From Phlebotomus papatasi (Eukaryota > Arthropoda > Insecta > Diptera > Psychodidae), in assembly GCF_024763615.1 (NCBI RefSeq), contig NC_077222.1, positions 80,910,001-80,974,000 of the forward strand: DNA of 64,000 bases, given 5' to 3'. Positions 25,001 to 33,888 of this stretch are shown in pieces. The notes beneath the pieces are model-generated. The model saw only the letters and a program-made list of their open reading frames with translations, ran no database searches and was not told the DNA's origin. Each line of letters begins with the position of its first letter. The stretch's first letter is position 1. Both the position numbers and the translations under genes were made by a program.

Positions 25001-25958
25001 CAATTACATCAACAGCTGCCCCCATAATTGACACCCGAGACAGCCCCACAAAGATATCTGTGAGATCTGAGTCAGCGTGGAATTTTGTGAGGTCCAGACA
25101 CCTTGTTTGGGTATTGTAGCGCTTTGCCATGGCCAACTTGATGCGCTCTTTGAGGTTACCATCCACGTTGACATTGGGCACACTGCTGTACACCTTCAAA
25201 GTTAGCGTCTCGCCAGACGGCATTTCCACCAAATTGTTCCTGTACAGCTTCTCAGCTGTGTCAAATTCATCGACAAAGAACGAACACCCATTGCCCTCAG
25301 TGGCAAAATAGTGGGGCACAAAGATTTCTGGATGAATGTTGTTGAGGATTTGTTTAAATAGAACATCCTTGGGGAATTTGTGACCATGCTGAATGACTAC
25401 TTGATACCATCCTGACGTACCAGCCACGAGCTTTGATCGACGCTTTCCCTGTGGCCCACCAAAGCCACCTCGACGGGGAATTGGTGATCCACGTCGACGG
25501 ACCGGAAGTGATCCTCGATTCTGCAAGCACGGAAAACTCTATAGTCGCAATCTTAGTTAAAATTAACAGTTTAATCTAACCTGAGTGCGATTGTAGGTCG
25601 ACGGACCGCCAGTAGTCATATCATCGTCCTCCTCCAGAATACTCCGGATGGTCTCATCGGAGAATCTGTGACGATTTTTTTGGAATCCAGTAGTCTTAAA
25701 ACTAACTCGTCGCCCTTTGTTGGGGCTTCGCTGGAAGTTATTGGGAAATTCACCCCGGTCATCGTGCTCTACGTGCGGAATCACAGAAAAAGCATGATAA
25801 TGATAAGTGAAAAATATGAAAAAAATATTCAGACAAGAAAATGGCTGTCAAGAGCAAAACTCACCATCGTAATCACGATATCTTTGGAATCTTTCTCCAT
25901 TATTCTGGTGGAATCTTCGGTTTCCACGACCACCTCTGAACTTCTGCATGTTACTCAT
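13007..25958 (-). CDS. sbr: Nuclear RNA export factor 1 (NXF1/TAP, small bristles)
   Basis: General mRNA export receptor: it works with Nxt1/p15 and binds nucleoporin FG repeats. Coding exons joined by hand: 25865-25958, 25581-25768, 24876-25520, 19611-19717, 17994-18030, 17585-17823, 13635-13800, 13188-13552, 13007-13106; all phases agree, giving 646 residues. The N-terminus is Arg/Gly-rich (RGGRGNRRF). The RNA-binding RRM-like fold starts near residue 131 (GWYQVVIQHGHKFP). Leucine-rich repeats follow (ELETLILTDNKIF, LPLTELVLTGNPI). The NTF2-like domain carries FLEQYFALFDSENRQPLLDAYH and ELPQTQHD. The C-terminal UBA-like TAP-C domain has EENNWDFDKAGYVF. Length is close to the fly protein. 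Introns reach 5.2 kb and hold many transposons. The first ATG in good context was chosen. TRUB2 is divergent 450 bp away. Confidence 0.95.
13822..15010. mobile_element. Damaged MITE copies, GGGCTCATAATTTTGGACAG family, in NXF1 intron 7/6
   Basis: Two left ends, TAGGGGAAGGGCTCATAATT at 13822 and TAGGGTAAGGGCTCATAATT at 14095, show one copy interrupting or abutting another. The interior to about 15010 matches complete copies at 19941-21013 and 43334-44401 in opposite orientation, with an unrelated insertion around 14650-14965. Confidence 0.65.
15171..17054. mobile_element. MITE-like element, GGGGAAGTGAGGGATGSTTCGCAC family
   Basis: The ends are TAGGGGAAGTGAGGGATGCT and TCCCTCACTTCCCCTA with TA borders. 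The 1.9-kb body contains at least one nested inverted repeat (15898-16817) and no transposase ORF. It lies in an NXF1 intron. Confidence 0.7.
15898..16817. mobile_element. Nested inverted-repeat element with ACGATAAATGCTGATTTAAC ends
   Basis: AGTTAAATCAGCATTTATCG near 15922 pairs with CGATAAATGCTGATTTAACT near 16790. Further inverted GTAACTTCC / GGAAGTTAC words occur between (16115, 16526, 16550). No ORF. Confidence 0.6.
18031..19610. other. NXF1 intron, AT-rich, nothing recognised
   Basis: The intron between the 107-nt and 37-nt NXF1 exons. Short opposing ORFs around 18650-19010 overlap on both strands and show no domain. No transposon termini were seen. Confidence 0.5.
19925..21394. mobile_element. 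piggyBac-type MITE interrupted by another MITE
   Basis: TTAACCGTTTAAGGTC at 19925 continues, after an inserted element (19941-21013), as TTGGGTCACCCGTGACCCA at 21014. The right end, GGGTCATATATGACCC then AATCGTCCATAAAGG, is at 21359-21388. The ends resemble other TTAACCCTTTAAGGACG copies; the right TTAA is mutated. It lies in NXF1 intron 3. Confidence 0.6.
19941..21013. mobile_element. MITE, GCTCATAATTTTGNCCAG family, complete copy
   Basis: The left end is TAGGGGAAAGGCTCATAATT and the right end is AATTATGAGCCCTTACCCTA. It is 1.07 kb, collinear with 43334-44401 (shared CGGAAAGGCCAGGGAATG and GAACAGGAAGAGGACTTGG) and has no ORF. Confidence 0.85.
21603..21962 (+). pseudogene. Small ORF resembling a piggyBac transposase with its core deleted
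   Basis: This intact 119-codon ORF lies inside NXF1 intron 3 on the opposite strand. The N-terminal half is acidic (PEDSDDAEQDVDEVDFEVF), like piggyBac transposase N-termini. The C-terminus (YKTNCICEACDIYIC) resembles the start of the cysteine-rich domain at the end of PGBD/piggyBac proteins (T-x-C-x2-C-x4-C), but the later Cys/His residues are missing. There is no room for the catalytic DDD core, so it would be an internal-deletion derivative. It sits between two piggyBac-type termini (21359-21388 and 22211-22244). Family assignment is by motif resemblance only. Confidence 0.45.
22208..22376. mobile_element. piggyBac-type short element
   Basis: The left end ACCTTTAAGGACGATTGGG runs into the palindrome GGGTCATATATGACCC (22229-22244). 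The right end is CGTCCTTAAAGGGTTAA. Both ends have the CCTTTAAGGACG signature of the other TTAA elements. Confidence 0.6.
22400..23265. repeat. Dispersed repeat scraps
   Basis: AGGGGTTGCAAAGCGTCCCAG at 22436-22456 is shared with 14036-14056 and, in part, with 55021-55035 and 60180-60240. CGTCCGTCCATCCATC at 22515 resembles the start-of-window repeat. GGCAATAATCATAGCTCCAC at 22789 recurs as GGCAATAATTATAGCTCCAC at 22969. No complete element could be delimited. Confidence 0.45.
23266..23873. mobile_element. Fold-back element with about 250-bp arms
   Basis: The left arm starts TTTTAAACCACTCCCAGGG and the right arm ends CCCTGGGAGTGGTTTAAAA. The arms remain alignable over about 250 bp (AACAAAAGAAGATTTTTAG and its complement, GACTAAGGTGCTC versus GACCACCTTAGTC), leaving a spacer of about 100 bp. 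Non-coding. Confidence 0.75.
24311..24623. mobile_element. Fragment of the GGGGGAGGCTTTGA element
   Basis: The right end TTTCGCACACAAAAATG (complement) through AAAGCCTCCCCCTA at 24623 matches, inverted, the left 310 bp of the element at 30537-31852. The fragment starts at a piggyBac-type TTAA (24311-24314) whose own MITE end, CCCAGAGTCCCAAAGGAGACG then AAAGAGTTAA, lies at 24268-24314. Confidence 0.7.
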
Positions 25959-26407
25959 TTTATTCTAACACAGATTCACTCAATGAATTGATGGGAAATA
26001 ACACGATTTTGCCAAATTTTTGTTAAATCACAACACGAAATTCACGGAAATTCCCTCTATACCAAACTAAAGTTTTTCTCACATGTGCAATCTTTTACAA
26101 AAATTGAGCTTTTTTTGGGAAGTCGACGAAAGGGTTTCGTTAAGTCGATATTGCAGTATTGGAAACTGATGAGCTTTATTTATATTCGATTTAATCTACC
26201 AAAATTAATATTTCCCCAAATTATTATGTCCAAAAGGATAAATTCCATGATAAAAATCATTTTTTGTTTGGAAATTATGCTGACAATTTTCCTCAGTGTA
26301 CCTGCCCAAAGCCTATATGCGGCTGCCGGGAAAGTGCCATAACCTCACTAAACCTTCCAGTCCAAACGGCATGAGGATTTTGCACTGCCCGGAAAATTAA
26401 ACTTAAA
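25959..26407. promoter_or_regulatory. Divergent NXF1-TRUB2 promoter region
   Basis: The 449 bp between the two start codons contains both 5' UTRs and no repeats. No TATA box is obvious, as is common for housekeeping bidirectional promoters. The function is inferred from gene arrangement. Confidence 0.5.
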
Positions 26408-27424
26408 ATGATTACCAGTGATTCAGGAGCTATTTTTCGTACTCTCAATGGTATTTTGAATGTGTACAAACCATCTGGTGTATCCGTGAAGCGGGTGATG
26501 AATGCCATTGTCACAAATATTTGCAAAGGTATTGCGAAATTATATTTTTTTGTCAAAAAATGTAAACAAAAATGCATTGCAGATCTCAATCGACTGGATG
26601 TCCGGAAACCACGATCACGATTGCTTTTTGAGCAAACCAACAATAATACTTACAATGTTCAAGTGATTCCTGATCCTGCAGATCACATTAAAGTCGTGGG
26701 AGAGAGGCATCAAATTGCAGATTTTAGATGTCAACCTGCAGTAGCACTTGGTCATCACACAAGCGGTGTCCTCCTGCTGGGACTGAATTCTGGCACACGG
26801 GATGCCTTCAAGATACGCATGAATAGACCAGTGAGGGTGTATCGGGTGACTGGGAGATTGGGAAAAGCCACAGAGACGCATTTTGCGAACTCCAGAATCA
26901 TTGCTAGATCATCTTACGATCACGTTTCGAGAGGAAGAATATCCGGGCTCTTGTCTTCAATTCAGGCATCTCATCAGAGGAAAATGTTTGAACTGTGTGG
27001 AGTAGATATACAGTCTGAAACAGCTTATAATTTGGCAACAATGGGAACAATACGGCCAGCTACTAGCGATCTTCCTGTAATCTATGGAATTACTCTGGTG
27101 GAGCTAGCAAGACCCAATTTTACTGTAGAAATTCATGCACTCAATGAAAAAGAAGACTACCTGGCTACACTGATTCACGAAATAGGACTGGATCTGCGTA
27201 CGGTGGCTCATTGTACAGCCGTTAGGTGTATTCGATGTGGATATTTTTCATCTGAGGGTAGTCTTCTCAGGGGAAACTGGACACTCCCGTATGTTGTAGA
27301 TAATATCCAAGCAAATACGAAGATAATTCAGGATCATCCTAGTATCATTCACCAAAAGAGCTCAGCTCTGGTCAATACAGAATCATCAAATCAAACAGAA
27401 GAATCAATCAAAGAAGGCTCTTGA
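26408..27424 (+). CDS. TRUB2: TRUB2-like mitochondrial pseudouridine synthase
   Basis: TruB-family protein; TRUB2 orthologs act on mitochondrial mRNA/rRNA. Coding exons are 26408-26528 and 26583-27424. The 54-nt intron (GTATTG...GCAG) is a multiple of three and has no stop, so retention would add 18 residues (338 versus 320). TruB features: LNGILNVYKPSGVSVKRV at the N-terminus (motif I), then VALGHHTSGVLLLG, the place of the catalytic loop, and TGRLGKATETHF. The region LIHEIGLDLRTVAHCTAVRC continues the family pattern. Compared with the GALDPLATG loop of bacterial TruB, the catalytic Asp position is Gly. AATAAA at 27443-27448 is the likely poly(A) signal. The gene converges on BTB gene 1. Confidence 0.88.
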   Translation: MITSDSGAIFRTLNGILNVYKPSGVSVKRVMNAIVTNICKGIAKLYFFVKKCKQKCIADLNRLDVRKPRSRLLFEQTNNNTYNVQVIPDPADHIKVVGERHQIADFRCQPAVALGHHTSGVLLLGLNSGTRDAFKIRMNRPVRVYRVTGRLGKATETHFANSRIIARSSYDHVSRGRISGLLSSIQASHQRKMFELCGVDIQSETAYNLATMGTIRPATSDLPVIYGITLVELARPNFTVEIHALNEKEDYLATLIHEIGLDLRTVAHCTAVRCIRCGYFSSEGSLLRGNWTLPYVVDNIQANTKIIQDHPSIIHQKSSALVNTESSNQTEESIKEGS

Positions 27425-27575
27425 AATTGTAACTCTGTTCGGAATAAAAATTCAGTCTACTATGTTTTATGTTTCACTTGTTTTATTTCTCATAAAATTG
27501 GTATAAAAAAGTTTTCATTTTATTTCAAATAAGAAAGTTGAATTATTTTGAAAGTCATATTAGCGTGAAAAATGT

Positions 27576-28487
27576 CTAGAAATATTTCTTACAGACCATA
27601 CAGAGAATTTTGGTTCCACGACAAGTCTGGCACATCTGGTAATGAAGCTTATTATTAATTTTAAAAAACATTCTTTTATTAGTTGAGAAATCCTGCAATG
27701 TATCTGTAAATTCTTCTTCCTGCACCCACAGCAGACAATCAATTAATTGTCTGGTAGTCAGTAGAGATGGGATTCTTCCGCATAAAACCAATTCATTCAC
27801 AGACATACACGGAAAACGAATGAGATTAACCATTTTCCCAAGTTCTTTTCTGAAGTCTTCACCGGTATAAGTCGCATTTGTAATGTCCGTAGTGTTCTTC
27901 TTCAACATATTAACCACAGCCTCATACAACTCATATTCCGAAGAACAGCCGAGTGTCGGAGACTCAAGGATCATACGCAAAATCTGCTTGTGGCTCACGG
28001 AATTTGTGAGTTGACCAATAATTTTAATTGGGAATGATATGCAAAGCTTATAAACATGATCATTCAGAATTTTCAGATGGAACTTTTCGATAAATTCATA
28101 TTGGTCAGCTAAATTGTTGTCATTTAGGAAGCTTTTGATGAATTTTATGACGATAGTGGTCAAACTATTCACAAAATACTTCCTAGCAGCATAGAGAATT
28201 TCCAGGTAATTGCCTTCATATACAACAATTCTCTTTTCATAAATATTCATAACCATTTTGTTGAAGGTATCAAAGGATATGTCCGTGATAGCAATTTGAG
28301 CTCCATCCTTATCATTTGTATCGCAAGTAAATTGATTCTTGAACACATCGCTCTTACTAGCAAGTTTTAGCTTCTCGGCCAGCAAGATGGCTCCTCCGCT
28401 ATTTGGAAAGACAAATGTTACATCGGGATTCTTGCCAAATTCCGCACGATTCACAGACCCTGCGGCTTGCTCAGATGTAGATGCCAT
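27576..28487 (-). CDS. BTB/POZ-BACK protein, paralog 1
   Basis: Single-exon gene of 303 residues. Residues 20-120 look like a BTB/POZ dimerisation fold (FGKNPDVTFVFPNSGGAILL, KSDVFKNQF, ITDISFDTFNKMVMNIYEK, LEILYAARKYFV). A BACK-like helical region follows to about 245. Such proteins often serve as Cullin-3 adaptors, but no Kelch or MATH partner domain is present. The C-terminus has a four-Cys motif, C-QT-C-RGTKIL-C-MV-C, unusual after BACK. A splice acceptor (CTCTATAG) just before the ATG suggests a 5' UTR intron. Two paralogs lie at 34925 and 36176. AATAAA (minus strand) at 27518-27523. Target unknown. Confidence 0.85.
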   Translation of the reverse strand: MASTSEQAAGSVNRAEFGKNPDVTFVFPNSGGAILLAEKLKLASKSDVFKNQFTCDTNDKDGAQIAITDISFDTFNKMVMNIYEKRIVVYEGNYLEILYAARKYFVNSLTTIVIKFIKSFLNDNNLADQYEFIEKFHLKILNDHVYKLCISFPIKIIGQLTNSVSHKQILRMILESPTLGCSSEYELYEAVVNMLKKNTTDITNATYTGEDFRKELGKMVNLIRFPCMSVNELVLCGRIPSLLTTRQLIDCLLWVQEEEFTDTLQDFSTNKRMFFKINNKLHYQMCQTCRGTKILCMVCKKYF

Positions 28488-28570
28488 ACTATAGAGAATA
28501 AAGTCAGGTATACATTATTTCACAGTAGAACAATTGAATTATAAAATTAAACTTTTACTTTGTAAGAACA

Positions 28571-29721
28571 GATTAGGGGGAGGCTTTGATCGTTCGCACA
28601 TACGCTACCTTCAGACACTTCATATTTCTCCTATATTACTTTATGAATCTCACATATGGCTATATATTGTAATAGCTAACCTTAAATCCCATCTTTCCTG
28701 AAAAAATTGAGAGTCTAATCCTTTTTTCCTAGTTTCAGGAAACAAAAAATAAAAACAGGTCCAAAACTGTAATTTTGCTGTGCAATATTTCATACGATTG
28801 TGCAGAATTAATATCACTTTTCTGAAAAACTACTATCACAGAGGGTAGAAGAGTTATTAGGAATCAGATTTATGTAAAAATCTTTTAGGCTGAAGAGGCA
28901 CTTTTTGTGGGTGGAACAAAATTCACAAACTTGACTCAGATTCATCGATCGCACATAGAAGACATGGCTTCTCTCACATTTTCCAAGAAACTTCATTTTA
29001 GATGCGATCCCTCATATTCACATCTATTGTAATCTACCGATTTGATCCACCACTAAAAAGGAAAACTTAAAAATCGTAAAGTTGATAAACAAGAAGTAAT
29101 TTGACTTAAATAGGCTGCAGTTGAGTAATTATTAAGCAGTTTTGCATTTCTTTGATATAAAAATATTTTTCAAGCTTGCACAAACTGAATGTGCAATGAA
29201 AGAATCACATCTGCAATAAGCTCATACAGTTTACAACTGGTTTTTGACAATCTTTGACATAACCTCACTATTGTGTTGTTTTGCATGACAAAGAAAAGAA
29301 ATCTTGGTGGAATCTTGTGTGGTCTTCGCGCTTGCAGAGTTTTAGTCAATTTTTAGCTTTAAAAACTTAGTGATTCGTGTAAATTTGGTGATATTTGGAC
29401 TTTTCAAGAAAGTATTCATCAGATTTAACCGTTTCCGGAGTGAAATTCTCGTAGAATCAAGCAAAAAAATGGTTTTTAATGTCAATAAAACATCTCTCAG
29501 AAAAGTTCCAAAAAAGTGATATTAAAATGTTTTATTCCTTATAAAAATGGTTTAATCCAGTAGATTAGAGTTACCTTTAAACAATGATGTGCAATTTTTA
29601 GTGTCCGGTGCAAAATTTACGGTGAAAATGGGGTGTTCAATGATGGCGTGAATAGTGTGCGATAATAGAAACTTGATTCATCTATCGGACAAATTGCCAT
29701 TAAATTTTCATTTTCCTCTGG
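28571..29721 (-). mobile_element. Left arm of a 1.15-kb inverted repeat (element copy, cut by the gap)
   Basis: It begins GATTAGGGGGAGGCTTTGAT and is the exact-looking complement of 30705-31855; paired positions sum to 60426 at both ends, so there is no net indel. The 60-residue ORF at 28814-28996 equals that at 31430-31612. It is a truncated inverse copy of the element at 30537-31852, reaching the N gap. Confidence 0.85.
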
Positions 29722-30221
29722 NNNNNNNNNNNNNNNNNNNNNNNNNNNNNNNNNNNNNNNNNNNNNNNNNNNNNNNNNNNNNNNNNNNNNNNNNNNNNNN
29801 NNNNNNNNNNNNNNNNNNNNNNNNNNNNNNNNNNNNNNNNNNNNNNNNNNNNNNNNNNNNNNNNNNNNNNNNNNNNNNNNNNNNNNNNNNNNNNNNNNNN
29901 NNNNNNNNNNNNNNNNNNNNNNNNNNNNNNNNNNNNNNNNNNNNNNNNNNNNNNNNNNNNNNNNNNNNNNNNNNNNNNNNNNNNNNNNNNNNNNNNNNNN
30001 NNNNNNNNNNNNNNNNNNNNNNNNNNNNNNNNNNNNNNNNNNNNNNNNNNNNNNNNNNNNNNNNNNNNNNNNNNNNNNNNNNNNNNNNNNNNNNNNNNNN
30101 NNNNNNNNNNNNNNNNNNNNNNNNNNNNNNNNNNNNNNNNNNNNNNNNNNNNNNNNNNNNNNNNNNNNNNNNNNNNNNNNNNNNNNNNNNNNNNNNNNNN
30201 NNNNNNNNNNNNNNNNNNNNN
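29722..30221. other. Assembly gap, exactly 500 N
   Basis: A round-number gap of unknown true size between the two arms of a long inverted repeat. Any ORF crossing it is meaningless. Confidence 0.98.
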
Positions 30222-30536
30222 TAATGTATCTGAATACGAAGCTTAGAAGCTTTTTGGAGACTTTTTTAATCAGTAATCAGCTGGGATGTCTGAATTGAAA
30301 TTCAGATTTATAAATGTGTAAATCAGCTGAATCTCTGAATTGACCCCTCTCTGCCCTAAACCATAACTTAATCAAGGTCAACTGCCTCGCACTCCTCTAT
30401 GCCGCTATGCAGGTGTTATACTTTTTTTCTAATACCGGTAGTTGGCGCTGTAGTTCTTCCGAAAGTTACTTCCGCTCAAAAGTTTCGGTAATTTCGTTTT
30501 GTGGCAACATAACTGTGATGAACTGTGGTAACTGTG

Positions 30537-31852
30537 TAGGGGGAGGCTTTGAACTTTCGCACACAAAAATGATGTTCAAGTTCAGTGATTTTTTCTGACT
30601 ACCATGCAAACCGTATGGATTCTCCAACTACGCAAAAAAAATGTCTTACTTATAAGGTTCATAATCCCACCAAACAAAATCCCAGGAAATCCTTAGATTT
30701 TCCTCCAGAGGAAAATGAAAATTTAATGGCAATTTGTCCGATAGATGAATCAAGTTTCTATTATCGCACACTATTCACGCCATCATTGAACACCCCATTT
30801 TCACCGTAAATTTTGCACCGGACACTAAAAATTGCACATCATTGTTTAAAGGTAACTCTAATCTACTGGATTAAACCATTTTTATAAGGAATAAAACATT
30901 TTAATATCACTTTTTTGGAACTTTTCTGAGAGATGTTTTATTGACATTAAAAACCATTTTTTTGCTTGATTCTACGAGAATTTCACTCCGGAAACGGTTA
31001 AATCTGATGAATACTTTCTTGAAAAGTCCAAATATCACCAAATTTACACGAATCACTAAGTTTTTAAAGCTAAAAATTGACTAAAACTCTGCAAGCGCGA
31101 AGACCACACAAGATTCCACCAAGATTTCTTTTCTTTGTCATGCAAAACAACACAATAGTGAGGTTATGTCAAAGATTGTCAAAAACCAGTTGTAAACTGT
31201 ATGAGCTTATTGCAGATGTGATTCTTTCATTGCACATTCAGTTTGTGCAAGCTTGAAAAATATTTTTATATCAAAGAAATGCAAAACTGCTTAATAATTA
31301 CTCAACTGCAGCCTATTTAAGTCAAATTACTTCTTGTTTATCAACTTTACGATTTTTAAGTTTTCCTTTTTAGTGGTGGATCAAATCGGTAGATTACAAT
31401 AGATGTGAATATGAGGGATCGCATCTAAAATGAAGTTTCTTGGAAAATGTGAGAGAAGCCATGTCTTCTATGTGCGATCGATGAATCTGAGTCAAGTTTG
31501 TGAATTTTGTTCCACCCACAAAAAGTGCCTCTTCAGCCTAAAAGATTTTTACATAAATCTGATTCCTAATAACTCTTCTACCCTCTGTGATAGTAGTTTT
31601 TCAGAAAAGTGATATTAATTCTGCACAATCGTATGAAATATTGCACAGCAAAATTACAGTTTTGGACCTGTTTTTATTTTTTGTTTCCTGAAACTAGGAA
31701 AAAAGGATTAGACTCTCAATTTTTTCAGGAAAGATGGGATTTAAGGTTAGCTATTACAATATATAGCCATATGTGAGATTCATAAAGTAATATAGGAGAA
31801 ATATGAAGTGTCTGAAGGTAGCGTATGTGCGAACGATCAAAGCCTCCCCCTA
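30537..31852 (+). mobile_element. TA-inserted element, GGGGGAGGCTTTGA termini, 1.3 kb
   Basis: The left end is TAGGGGGAGGCTTTGAACTT and the right end is GATCAAAGCCTCCCCCTA, imperfect inverted repeats with TA borders. Inside is one ORF (31430-31612, 60 residues with CEFCSTHKKC), which is not recognised and may not be translated. A partial copy is at 24311-24623. The right 1.15 kb forms one arm of the inverted repeat. Confidence 0.75.
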
Positions 31853-32469
31853 ATCATGACCTGTATCATATTTTCCACGCGTTTTTCTTAAAAAATTTTG
31901 TATAGTGCTTGTATTTTTGTTATTTCTAGTTTTCTGTCATTTCTTTTATTCATAAAACAATATTTTGTGGCAATCTACAAAGGGCCATCGAAACTGCGAT
32001 TAGAAAATAACTGTGAAGAACTCGATATTAATTTTTCGAATACTGAAAGAAATCGTCTTAAAATTCCTTATTTATGTTTTTGCCTTCCGTATTCCAAATC
32101 ATGAAAGCCTTTCTTCCAGGATGTGACTGATTTCTTGGACTCCAGTCTGTTGATATTTTTTCATTCGAAGTTTTTTTTCTAGCTTGCATGTCTCGAATAT
32201 CTTTCCAACTTGAAGAATAATGAAATTCTGTCGGTGTTTCTTGTGAAGGTTTTCGATTTCGAAGCCCATTATAAGAACACGAGCAAAGTTTTTTTTTGGA
32301 GCAGTAATTCGTCTTCCGGAAGCCTCCTCTCTGTCCAAGACTTGCTCTTGTCTTGCTCTAACATCGATGTGAATAATTGTTGACAAAGTGAGAGTGATAC
32401 AATATTTAACTTTCAGAGACCTTGTATATTAAAGGTATACGATGCAGATAAATGAAGATTTTCACACTA
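31853..32469. other. Intergenic with unrecognised ORFs
   Basis: A 68-codon plus-strand ORF (31898-32104) and a 95-codon minus-strand ORF (32099-32386, basic, with HRQNFIILQVGKIFETC) have no recognisable domain, splice context or paralog in the window. They could be gene scraps. No function is proposed. Confidence 0.3.
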
Positions 32470-32794
32470 CAGTAAAGTCCCGCTATAGGCCATCGCTCTA
32501 GTCCACAATTTATCGACCGTTGATTTCTAAACACTAATTTTAAGTTAGGTTATATTTTTTAGTATGCGACGCAGTGTTGTCATTATTATTTTAGTATTAT
32601 TTTTGCAAACTTTATTGAGTAGTTGTGATAATTGTGATCCATAATGAAGAGAGCGAGGACAAGTACCACAATCGCAAAGAAAGTGGAAGCCGTCGAACAA
32701 ATTCAATACACAAAGTCGTTGATAATTTTAAAAAATGACATGGACTAATACGACCTGGAACCAAATATGGACTATCTATAGCGAGACTGTACTG
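32470..32794. mobile_element. pogo/Tigger-like element, internally deleted
   Basis: The ends CAGTAAAGTCCCGCTATAG and CTATAGCGAGACTGTACTG are imperfect inverted repeats starting CAG, with TA on both sides (32468-32469, 32795-32796), as for Tc1/pogo elements. It encloses a short transposase-like start (next entry). Confidence 0.7.
32644..32748 (+). pseudogene. Remnant of a pogo-class transposase N-terminus
   Basis: A 34-codon ORF begins MKRARTSTTIAKKVEAVEQI, resembling the start of the N-terminal helix-turn-helix of CENP-B/Jerky/pogo proteins (basic KRxR, then T-x-x-x-K-x-x-x-I/V). It ends at a stop within the 325-bp element; the rest of the protein is deleted. Confidence 0.5.
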
Positions 32795-32796
32795 TA

Positions 32797-33456
32797 CATA
32801 TTCTATATCAAGCATAAAATGTCGAATGATAAAGGAATTGATTAATATAATCATATAAAATTGCGAAATTTTAGTGCATTATTCCATATTATTTTACGAA
32901 AATGACAGACCTCTTTTGAGAAATTTTGAATTCCCGCCAAACTGCAAACTCTCCACAATGATTTGCGATAATCAGTACGCACTAGGAGCTTTTTTGGAGA
33001 AAGCTCATAAACCTTTGAATAGCTAAACACATTTGTTTATTATAATCAGCCAAACAAATCAACAAAATCTCTGAATTGACCTCTTTAAGTGATTCTAAGG
33101 GAAATACGATAGAGTGGAGTAAGTACTTTTGGCCACTTTTAGATTCTACAGTAGACACTCTCTCAAATTCTGGCACTTGGGCCAAAATAACTGCTGCTCG
33201 AATTGAAAAAAGTGGGGAGACCAGGGAGGGGTTTGGGACAGGGGTAGTATGAGACGAGGCGATTTTTTCATTAATTATTGAAATAAATGGGGTTTAACCA
33301 CTACTCAATCGTAGCCAACAATAAGATGTATCTTGACTAAAAGAATGGATATCCTCAGTTCTATTGCTTAAATTCAATGAACATTTTTTTTCTAAATTGA
33401 TAAAAAATTGTATATTTTGACGTTTCAGTTTTCCTCTTCGTATTTTATATCAGCTA
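32797..33456. other. Intergenic with transposon scraps
   Basis: TACAGTAGACACTCTCTCAAAT near 33148 is a pogo-type MITE end seen complete at 49186. GGGGAGACCAGGGAGGGG near 33213 resembles a GGG-class terminus without a clear partner. Nothing coding. Confidence 0.4.
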
Positions 33457-33888
33457 TAGGGTAAGTGTGCCAAATTTCGGCATAGTTGCATGCAAGCCTC
33501 AAAGTTTCAAGTTTGAAATGTAATATTTTAAATACAAATTGATTTTTTTTATTTTCTCTTCTGAAAGAGTGTTTCTTGGAACCTTGTAAAGAATTTACAG
33601 TCTTTATTTACTCTAAAATCATTCGTAATACATTTTAAAATGAATAAAAACTATAGACATAGCTTAGGTGCCCTATTTCGGCCACCTTCATTCTCATAGT
33701 TCCTCGCCCTTCGGGAATTCTTTCAATATCTTTTTCACGTCATCTCGTTTGTTCAAGCTGCATTTTTTGTTATTCTTTTGCATTGTATAATCTCAAGAGT
33801 ACGTAAAATCTAGAAGTTCATGGAAATTCGAGGAACAAAAAAGATGGCCGCAATTGCAAGCTGGCCGGAATTTGGCACACTTACCCTA
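33457..33888. mobile_element. MITE, GGGTAAGTGTGCC family, copy 3
   Basis: The ends are TAGGGTAAGTGTGCCAAATT and AATTTGGCACACTTACCCTA with TA borders. It is the same length and orientation as copies 1 and 4. Confidence 0.87.

Noticed and set aside
28814..28996. 60-codon ORF with CEFCSTHKKC as a conserved zinc-finger gene
   Set aside because: Its identical twin at 31430-31612 is explained by the inverted repeat, not selection; no domain was recognised.
29655..30224. 189-codon ORF
   Set aside because: Most of it is the 500-N gap translated as X.
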